From: Allomeiothermus sp035760705
Lineage (GTDB): Bacteria; Deinococcota; Deinococci; Deinococcales; Thermaceae
Assembly: GCA_035760705.1 (NCBI GenBank)
Contig: DASTSL010000118.1
Span: 1 to 5,407 of the forward strand
Length of the DNA: 5,407 nucleotides
Direction of reading: 5' to 3'
The number at the start of each line of letters is the position of its first letter. The stretch's first letter is position 1. Positions 1 to 4,267 of this stretch are shown one piece after another. A program made the translations under genes and the position numbers. The notes below the pieces were generated by a model that was not told the origin of the DNA, searched no databases, and worked only from the letters and a program-made list of their open reading frames with translations.

Positions 1-549
1 CCGACGCCCACCCCCGCGCCTGCGGCGACCCAGCCCACCCCGGCCAGCCCCAGTCCTTCCGCCACCCCGACGCCGAGCCCTGCTCCGGCCACGGGGGGCT
101 GGCGGGTGGCGGTAGGGGCTTTCTCCGACCCCGCGAACGCCACCCGCCTGGCGGACTCCCTGCGAGGACAGGGGTACTCGGTGCGGCTCGAGCCCGCAGG
201 TAGCGTGACCCGGGTAGTGGTGGGGCCATTCCCCAGCGAGGAGCGGGCTCGAGCGGTAGCCCAGGGGCTATCCCAGTACGAGACCCGGGTCTACCGAGGG
301 GCTGTCTCGACCAACCCCGTTCCATCTTCGGCGGGCAGCCCCAGCCGTTATCTACAGGTGGGGGCCTTCCGCAACAGCGCCAGCGCCGATGCGCTGGTGT
401 CGCAACTCAAAACCGCCGGTTATCCGGTGGTGCTGGCCCGCGAGGGCGAGTTGATTAGGGTCCGGGTGGGGCCGCTGAGCGAGGATCGTCTCGAGGCAAC
501 CAAATCGGGTTTACGTGGGTTGGGCTTATCTCCCTTGGAGGTTCGCTGA
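1..549 (+). CDS. SPOR-domain protein, 5'-truncated (two tandem SPOR domains)
   Basis: The frame is open from the first base, so the gene begins upstream; the GTG at 106 lies inside the first domain and is not a start. The visible 182 residues begin with a low-complexity Pro/Thr/Ala/Ser linker (about 1-33), followed by two similar domains, about 34-101 (WRVAVGAF ... VVVGPF) and 116-182 (YLQVGAF ... VRVGPL). The pattern of an aromatic/hydrophobic strand, VGAF, a helix, 'GY.V', then 'V.VGP' is typical of SPOR domains, which bind denuded septal peptidoglycan glycans. Such proteins usually carry an N-terminal membrane anchor and face the periplasm; that part is not visible here. Tandem SPOR domains after a disordered linker fit a cell-wall or division-associated protein. 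The stop codon overlaps the start of rex by one base (TGATG), so the two are probably cotranscribed and translationally coupled. SPOR assignment is confident; the exact role is unknown. Confidence 0.88.
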   Translation, partial: PTPTPAPAATQPTPASPSPSATPTPSPAPATGGWRVAVGAFSDPANATRLADSLRGQGYSVRLEPAGSVTRVVVGPFPSEERARAVAQGLSQYETRVYRGAVSTNPVPSSAGSPSRYLQVGAFRNSASADALVSQLKTAGYPVVLAREGELIRVRVGPLSEDRLEATKSGLRGLGLSPLEVR

Positions 550-1190
550 TGGCTAAGGTTCCGAGCGCCGCAATTTCGCGTTTGGTGACGTATCTGCGCA
601 TCCTGGAAGACCTCGAGGCGGCGGGCATCAACCGCACCTCGAGCGAGCAACTGGCCGAGGAAGCCCAAGTTACGGCTTTCCAGGTGCGTAAAGACCTCTC
701 TTACTTTGGCAGCTATGGCACTCGAGGGGTGGGCTACACGGTGCAGATCCTGCGCCGCGAGCTGCGCCAGATCCTGGGGCTCAACCGCCGCTGGGGGCTT
801 TGCATCGTGGGCATGGGCCGGATCGGCCAGGCTTTGGCCGATTACCCCGGCTTTAGCTCGACCTTTGAACTCAAGGGGTTTTTTGATATCGACCCGGCCA
901 AACACCACCTCAGCTTTGGCGGGATCCCGGTGCAGGGGATGGAGGAATTACCCCGTGCGGTAGCCGAGCGCCACATTGAGTTTGGATTAATCGCTGTGCC
1001 GGGTGAAATGGCCCAAAGTGTCGCCGATCGTCTGGTAGAATCCGGGGTGAAGGGCATTCTAAACTTCGCTCCCGTCGTGCTAGAAGTGCCCAAGGACGTG
1101 GCCGTGGAAAACGTAGACTTCCTGGCCGGTTTGTCGAGGTTGAGCTTCTTTATCCTAAACCCCCGTTGGCGAGAGGAGATGATCGGATGA
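549..1190 (+). CDS. rex: Redox-sensing transcriptional repressor Rex
   Basis: This 213-residue protein matches the size of Thermus Rex (about 211). The N-terminal winged-helix DNA-binding domain (about 1-78) contains the family signature around residues 45-63 (QVRKDLSYFGSYG followed by RGVGY). The C-terminal Rossmann domain carries GMGRIG at 88-93 and an acidic strand end FDIDP at 112-116, which favours NAD(H) over NADP(H); ALADYPGF (95-102) is also typical. Rex dimers repress respiratory and fermentative genes when NAD+/NADH is high and leave DNA when NADH binds. The ATG is set by a strong Shine-Dalgarno GGAGGT at 537-542, six bases upstream, inside the end of the SPOR gene. The start overlaps the SPOR stop and the end overlaps the lipoprotein start (ATGA), so all three are probably one operon. 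Target genes cannot be read from this window. Confidence 0.96.
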   Translation: MAKVPSAAISRLVTYLRILEDLEAAGINRTSSEQLAEEAQVTAFQVRKDLSYFGSYGTRGVGYTVQILRRELRQILGLNRRWGLCIVGMGRIGQALADYPGFSSTFELKGFFDIDPAKHHLSFGGIPVQGMEELPRAVAERHIEFGLIAVPGEMAQSVADRLVESGVKGILNFAPVVLEVPKDVAVENVDFLAGLSRLSFFILNPRWREEMIG

Positions 1191-1621
1191 AAAGACTATA
1201 TGTCTTAGTGTTAGTAGCAGTAGGTATGTTGTTGTCGGGCTGCGGCAGCTTTGTGACGGGCGGTGCCAGTATCGGCGGACCTACGATCAATGTAGGGGTG
1301 CAAAAATTTTCCAAGTTCCCTGATACTACGAAAGGTACCGTGACCATCAAATACGATCTGGTTTTCTCGCTTTTGCCGGGTTCACCCGCGGGCTCGATTG
1401 CTTTTGTAAACGCGAGCGGCTCGAAGACCAATGAGTTCATTTTTAACACGGCTTGCCCTCCCTCGGAAACCAACCCCTGCGAGCAGCCCGCTATTTCGTT
1501 CGACAACACCTATCCGATAAACGCGGTGGATCCCTTTGTTGCGGTAGCCTATGAGACTTATGGCTTTGCTAACAAGCAGGGCAAGCGGGTAGAGTTGAGC
1601 AGCCCGCTCCCGCTTTACTAG
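1187..1621 (+). CDS. Predicted lipoprotein of unknown function
   Basis: The ATG at 1187 is chosen over the upstream in-frame TTG at 1166 because it has an AGGAG at 1174-1178 with 8-nt spacing and gives a textbook type II signal peptide: positive MKR, a hydrophobic stretch, then lipobox LLSGC with the acylated Cys at residue 19. The mature protein (about 126 residues) is rich in Thr, Ser, Gly and Val with alternating hydrophobic residues, which suggests a beta-sandwich; no known domain is recognised. Cys90 and Cys98 (CX7C) could form a disulfide outside the cytoplasm. Expected location is the cell envelope. The start overlaps the rex stop by four bases, implying coupling. The composition is unusual for this window: about half G+C by hand count of 180 bases, with codons such as TTA, CTA and AGA near the start and no CTCGAG site, unlike every other main gene here. 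It may be acquired or fast-evolving. Function unknown. Confidence 0.82.
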   Translation: MKRLYVLVLVAVGMLLSGCGSFVTGGASIGGPTINVGVQKFSKFPDTTKGTVTIKYDLVFSLLPGSPAGSIAFVNASGSKTNEFIFNTACPPSETNPCEQPAISFDNTYPINAVDPFVAVAYETYGFANKQGKRVELSSPLPLY

Positions 1622-1636
1622 CATAGAAAGAGCATA

Positions 1637-1664
1637 AGCGTCCAGTCCGAGCGGACTGGACGCT
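1637..1664. terminator. 12-bp inverted repeat; possible weak terminator or operator
   Basis: The arms 1637-1648 (AGCGTCCAGTCC) and 1653-1664 pair perfectly around the tetraloop GAGC. The position, 15 bases after the lipoprotein stop, fits termination of the SPOR-rex-lipoprotein transcript. However, only TGTTAT-like sequence follows, not a true T run, so intrinsic termination may be inefficient. The repeat also covers the place where a -35 box would lie for the TATACT promoter downstream (ideal 17-nt spacing gives 1644-1649), so it could be a regulator binding site. The inverted repeat is certain; the role is not. Confidence 0.55.
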
Positions 1665-1666
1665 GT

Positions 1667-1672
1667 TATACT
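1667..1672 (+). promoter_or_regulatory. -10 box (TATACT) of a probable leaderless promoter
   Basis: TATACT is one mismatch from TATAAT. Seven bases separate it from the ATG at 1680, the spacing seen in Thermus/Deinococcus leaderless promoters, where transcription starts at the A of the start codon. This decides the start of the polyprenyl synthase: the in-frame GTG at 1674 lies too close to the -10 to be transcribed as a start, and there is no usable Shine-Dalgarno. No good -35 (TTGACA-like) is seen; that zone is occupied by the inverted repeat. Confidence 0.68.
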
Positions 1673-1679
1673 TGTGAGG

Positions 1680-2639
1680 ATGAGCGTGAAGGTTGTCACC
1701 AGCGATCTCGAGCCCCTCTTGACCGCGTTCGAGGAGCGCCTGCGCGAGTTGGTGCACTCGGACGTGGAGTTTATTCGCTTGATCGAAGATGACCTGGTGA
1801 CAGCGGGGGGAAAACGGGTTCGACCCCAGCTCGCCTTCTTGGCCTCGAGAGCCCTCGGGGGGGTTCCCCACGAGATGGAGCTGGCCCTGGCGGTCGAGTT
1901 GCTGCATTCCACCGCGCTCCTTCACGACGACCTGGTAGACGACGCCGAAACCCGCCGGGGTCACACCGCGGCCTTCCGCAAGTACGGCAACGCGGTCTCG
2001 GTGCTGGCGGGTGATTACCTGCTCTCGAGGCTGCTGTATCTGCTCTCGAAAACCGATCAGATGGAATTGGTGTACATGTTCTCCGAGGTGGCCCGCGAAC
2101 TGGCCGAGGGCGAGGTGCTCCAGTTTCAGATCGCCGCGCTGGGCGACTACTCTTGGGAGGCCTATGAACGCATCATCACCGGCAAGACCGCCTCGCTGAT
2201 GCGCCTGGCTTGCGAGGGGGCCGCGGTGCTGGGCAACGCCCCAAGCGAGTGGCGAGGGGCGCTCTCGAGCTTCGGCCTCCTCTACGGGCAAGCCTTCCAG
2301 ATGCGCGACGACTACCTCGACTTGATGGGCTCGCCGGAGAGCTTGGGCAAACCCATCGGGGGGGACGTGCGCGAGGGCAAGCTCACCGCCATCACCCTGC
2401 GCTTGCTGGATATCTATCCGCAGGAGACCCTCGAGATCATCCACCGCCGGGGGGCACACCCCGAGGACATCGAGACCTTGCGTAAGCTGGCCCTGGCCTC
2501 GGGGGCCCATCAGGAGGTGGTGCAGGCCATCCTCGAGCGGGTGGATCAAGCCATCGCCGCGCTTTCGGTGCTGCCGCCTAGCCCCAGTCGGGAAGCCCTG
2601 GAGGCCTTAGCCAAACGTGAGGCCTCGCGTTTAACCTGA
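1680..2639 (+). CDS. Trans-polyprenyl diphosphate synthase (long-chain, likely octaprenyl)
   Basis: This 319-residue all-helical prenyltransferase adds isopentenyl diphosphate to an allylic diphosphate in the cytoplasm. Family motifs are intact: GGKRVRP at 43-49 (IPP binding Lys45, Arg48), the first Asp-rich motif DDLVD at 83-87 followed by Arg92-Arg93, GKT at 168-170, Phe206-Gln207, the second Asp-rich motif DDYLD at 210-214, and Lys224/Lys234 in GKPIGGD and REGK. The positions just before the first Asp motif are small (Thr78, Ala79), with no bulky aromatic to stop chain growth, which points to a long product. Thermus and Meiothermus use menaquinone-8, so an octaprenyl side chain is the likely use; a geranylgeranyl product for carotenoids is less likely. 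It has its own promoter (TATACT) and appears monocistronic, with a separate terminator about 170 bases after its stop. Class assignment is firm; chain length is inferred. Confidence 0.93.
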   Translation: MSVKVVTSDLEPLLTAFEERLRELVHSDVEFIRLIEDDLVTAGGKRVRPQLAFLASRALGGVPHEMELALAVELLHSTALLHDDLVDDAETRRGHTAAFRKYGNAVSVLAGDYLLSRLLYLLSKTDQMELVYMFSEVARELAEGEVLQFQIAALGDYSWEAYERIITGKTASLMRLACEGAAVLGNAPSEWRGALSSFGLLYGQAFQMRDDYLDLMGSPESLGKPIGGDVREGKLTAITLRLLDIYPQETLEIIHRRGAHPEDIETLRKLALASGAHQEVVQAILERVDQAIAALSVLPPSPSREALEALAKREASRLT

Positions 2640-2699
2640 GCACCCGATAATTCCTGAACCTCTCACCGGCCTGGTGGAGCCTGAGGGGGCGGGTATTTC

Positions 2700-2742
2700 C
2701 TCGAGGGTCGTCCGGGCTTTTTTTGCGCCGGAGGTCCTCGAG
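2700..2742. repeat. Long imperfect hairpin with a T7 loop
   Basis: CTCGAGG (2700-2706) pairs perfectly with CCTCGAG (2736-2742). Inside, 2707-2709 pair with 2733-2735 (two G-T wobbles), TCCGG (2711-2715) pairs with CCGGA (2728-2732), and GC (2716-2717) pairs with GC (2725-2726), leaving single-base bulges at 2710 and 2727 and the loop TTTTTTT (2718-2724). About 17 pairs in total. It lies 60 bases after the polyprenyl synthase stop. The T run is in the loop and not after the stem, so this is not a standard rho-independent terminator, and no convincing alternative stem ends just before the T run. Confidence 0.5.
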
Positions 2743-2744
2743 CA

Positions 2745-2756
2745 TTGACTAGTCAA
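2745..2756. promoter_or_regulatory. Perfect 12-bp palindrome TTGACTAGTCAA; possible operator
   Basis: The sequence is its own reverse complement over all 12 bases, is AT-rich against a GC-rich background, and lies in non-coding DNA between the polyprenyl synthase and gdhA. This is the form of a binding site for a dimeric regulator. Each half also looks like a -35 box (TTGACT), but no -10 box lies at the right distance on either strand. Which protein would bind is unknown. Confidence 0.35.
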
Positions 2757-2760
2757 GCCA

Positions 2761-2779
2761 AGAAACGTCATCAGTTTCT
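2761..2779. repeat. 6-bp dyad AGAAAC / GTTTCT
   Basis: AGAAAC (2761-2766) and GTTTCT (2774-2779) are perfect inverted copies around a 7-base spacer. It lies 4 bases after the palindrome ending at 2756, so the two dyads form a compact AT-richer block. It could be a regulator site or a small RNA stem; a chance occurrence is also possible. Confidence 0.25.
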
Positions 2780-2811
2780 CTGAGCAGATCAATCAAGACG
2801 AAAATCGCTCG

Positions 2812-2843
2812 AGGCCCCGCGCTGGGTGAGGGCGGGGCTTTTT
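2812..2843 (+). terminator. Rho-independent terminator before gdhA
   Basis: GCCCCGC (2814-2820) and GCGGGGC (2832-2838) form a GC-only 7-bp stem, extended outward by a G-T wobble and an A-T pair, with an 11-base loop, followed at once by TTTTT (2839-2843). It would end transcripts from the polyprenyl synthase, or a separate small RNA from the structured region before it, and insulates gdhA from upstream transcription. The gdhA promoter starts about 30 bases further on. Confidence 0.82.
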
Positions 2844-2857
2844 CACCATAGGCCAGC

Positions 2858-2878
2858 CCCCGAAGCCGGGGATATAAT
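2858..2878 (+). promoter_or_regulatory. gdhA promoter: TATAAT with a GC hairpin directly upstream
   Basis: A consensus TATAAT lies at 2873-2878, predicting a transcript start near 2885, about 10 bases before the gdhA ATG. No recognisable -35 box is present at 16-18 bp. Instead the spacer holds a 5-bp dyad, CCCCG (2858-2862) with CGGGG (2867-2871), ending one base before the -10 box. The lack of a -35 suggests that an activator, or a weak basal promoter, may control gdhAB. Confidence 0.72.
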
Positions 2879-2894
2879 GCCCTGCGGTGATGAC

Positions 2895-4187
2895 ATGCTA
2901 AGAAACGCCTACCGTCCCCCCGGCGACTCCGGATTGTGGGACCACTTTCTAAAGCGCCTCGAGCGCACCCTGCGGGTGAGCCGGATCCACCCCGAGACCG
3001 TCGAATACCTTACCCACCCCCGAAGAACCGTGGAGGTGTCGTTGCCGGTCAAGATGGACGACGGCAAGGTGAGCTTCTTCACCGGTTACCGGGTCGTCCA
3101 CAACATCACCAAGGGCACGGCTTGCGGCGGGGTGCGCTACCACCCCGGGGTCACCATGGGGCAGACCGCGGGGTTGGCCGCCCTGATGACCCTCAAGGCG
3201 GCGGTGTATAACCTCCCCTTTGGCGGTTCGGCAGGGGGGATCATCGTGGACCCCCGAGCCCTCTCCAGCCGCGAACTCGAGCGCCTCACCCGGCGTTACG
3301 CCTCCGAACTGGTCGAGGTGATCGGCCCCGAGGAGGATGTGCTGGGCCCCGACGTGGGCACCGACGCCCAGGTGATGGCCTGGTTCATGGACACCTACTC
3401 CATGAACACCGGCCAGACCGTGCCGGGGGTGGTCACCGGCAAGCCAGCTACCCTGGGGGGCACGCTGGGTAAAGACGACGCGGGCGGCCAGGGGCTGGTG
3501 ATCCTGCTCGGCGAACTGGCCCGGCGCCAGGGCTGGCCGCTGGAGGGGGCTACGCTGGCCCTCCAGGGCTTCGGGCAGGTGGGCCAGGCCGTGGCTTCGG
3601 CGGCGGCCCGGGCCGGATTCAAGGTGGTAGCGGTCTCCAACAGCCAGGGTGGGATCTACGACCCCCAGGGCCTCGACATAGCCGCGTTGGAGGCTGCCTA
3701 CACCCAGGACTTCGAGACCCATCACCATCCCCGATACCGGCTCCAGGGGTTGGGCGGGCGGCCCATCAGCAACGACGAGCTCTTGGCCTTGCCGGTGGAT
3801 TATCTGGTTCCGGCGGCCCTCGAGATGAGCGTCCAGGCCCAGAACGCCGCCAGCATCGGGGCCAAGGCGGTGATCGAAGGGGCCAACGGGGCCGTTACCC
3901 CCGAGGCCGAAGCCATCCTGCAGGGGCGGGGGATCACCGTGGTGCCGGACATCCTGGCTGGGGGCGGGGGCTTGGTGGCCAGCTACCTCGAGTGGGTCCA
4001 GGACCTCACTATGTTCTTCTGGGAGGAATCCGAGGTGCGCGAGCGCCTGCGCGAGTCGGTGGTGGTGGCCCTGGAAAGCGTTTTGGAGCGCAGCCAGAAA
4101 TTGGACGGCGACCTGCGCCTGGGAGCCTACAGCGTCGCCGTCGAGCGGGTGAACGAAGCCAGCCGTCTGCGGGGAGTGTACCCATGA
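2895..4187 (+). CDS. gdhA: Glutamate dehydrogenase-like regulatory subunit GdhA (catalytic lysines lost)
   Basis: This 430-residue protein has the full Glu/Leu/Phe/Val dehydrogenase fold: N-terminal substrate domain (about 45-175), then a Rossmann domain with GFGQVG at 225-230. Compared with its neighbour GdhB, two catalytic-site lysines are replaced: Cys77 in TACGGVRYHP (GdhB Lys79) and Ala113 in GGSAGG (GdhB Lys115, the key catalytic lysine). Lys101 and Asp153 remain. At the end of the second Rossmann strand Asn249 replaces the NAD-selecting Asp251 of GdhB, and Gln199 replaces Arg201. It is therefore probably inactive alone. In Thermus thermophilus a GdhA partner without activity forms a hetero-oligomer with GdhB and mediates leucine activation; the same role is inferred here. 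The ATG at 2895 is preferred: it lies after the TATAAT, whereas the upstream in-frame ATG at 2877 overlaps the -10 box and cannot be transcribed. Some annotation would simply call it Glu dehydrogenase. Confidence 0.9.
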   Translation: MLRNAYRPPGDSGLWDHFLKRLERTLRVSRIHPETVEYLTHPRRTVEVSLPVKMDDGKVSFFTGYRVVHNITKGTACGGVRYHPGVTMGQTAGLAALMTLKAAVYNLPFGGSAGGIIVDPRALSSRELERLTRRYASELVEVIGPEEDVLGPDVGTDAQVMAWFMDTYSMNTGQTVPGVVTGKPATLGGTLGKDDAGGQGLVILLGELARRQGWPLEGATLALQGFGQVGQAVASAAARAGFKVVAVSNSQGGIYDPQGLDIAALEAAYTQDFETHHHPRYRLQGLGGRPISNDELLALPVDYLVPAALEMSVQAQNAASIGAKAVIEGANGAVTPEAEAILQGRGITVVPDILAGGGGLVASYLEWVQDLTMFFWEESEVRERLRESVVVALESVLERSQKLDGDLRLGAYSVAVERVNEASRLRGVYP

Positions 4188-4243
4188 GGCAACCGAGCTA
4201 CGGGATTCGAGCACCGGGGATTCCTCGGCGCTGGAATCGCTGA
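4184..4243 (+). CDS. Possible 19-codon small ORF coupled to the gdhA stop
   Basis: An ATG overlaps the gdhA stop as ATGA and opens a 19-residue ORF, Arg- and Pro-rich (begins MRQPSYG, ends RRWNR). A GGGGAG at 4171-4176 lies 7 bases upstream, a plausible Shine-Dalgarno, and the ORF stops 24 bases before the gdhB ATG. It could carry ribosomes across the gap between gdhA and gdhB, or be a decayed gene or a chance ORF. The protein resembles nothing I recognise and is probably not a folded product. Confidence 0.3.
   Translation: MRQPSYGIRAPGIPRRWNR
4219..4238 (+). repeat. 6-bp inverted repeat GATTCC / GGAATC in the gdhA-gdhB gap
   Basis: GATTCC (4219-4224) and GGAATC (4233-4238) are inverted copies around 8 bases. 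GGGATTC also occurs as a direct repeat at 4202-4208 and 4217-4223. No T run follows, so it is not a terminator; it could be a minor mRNA stem affecting the GdhA:GdhB ratio, or chance. Confidence 0.22.
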
Positions 4244-4267
4244 GCTTTGCCCTGTTTTGGAGTGACC

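Noticed and set aside
106..108. GTG as the start of the SPOR gene
   Set aside because: It falls within the first SPOR domain (after the conserved Trp-Arg), and the frame is open through a linker to the window edge.
1672..1677. TTGTGA, a half-site like the Rex operator, next to the polyprenyl synthase -10 box
   Set aside because: No matching inverted half TCACAA follows at the needed spacing, so this is not a Rex operator on sequence alone.
1569..2549. 326-residue open frame on the minus strand opposite the polyprenyl synthase
   Set aside because: The opposite strand carries both Asp-rich prenyltransferase motifs; the minus frame has no recognisable domain and crosses the promoter region.
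2669..2724. Classical terminator ending at the T7 run, using GCCTGG with CCGGGC
   Set aside because: The pairing is only six bases including a wobble, with a loop of more than 30 bases; the hairpin with the T run in the loop is far stronger.
2745..2773. TTGACT as the -35 box of a promoter for a small RNA
   Set aside because: No TATAAT-like hexamer at 16-18 bp spacing on either strand (plus-strand candidate TCATCA is too poor).
2949..4214. 421-residue open frame on the minus strand opposite gdhA
   Set aside because: A by-product of GC-rich codon bias opposite a clear, motif-bearing gene; the translation is His/Gly/Gln-rich with no domain.
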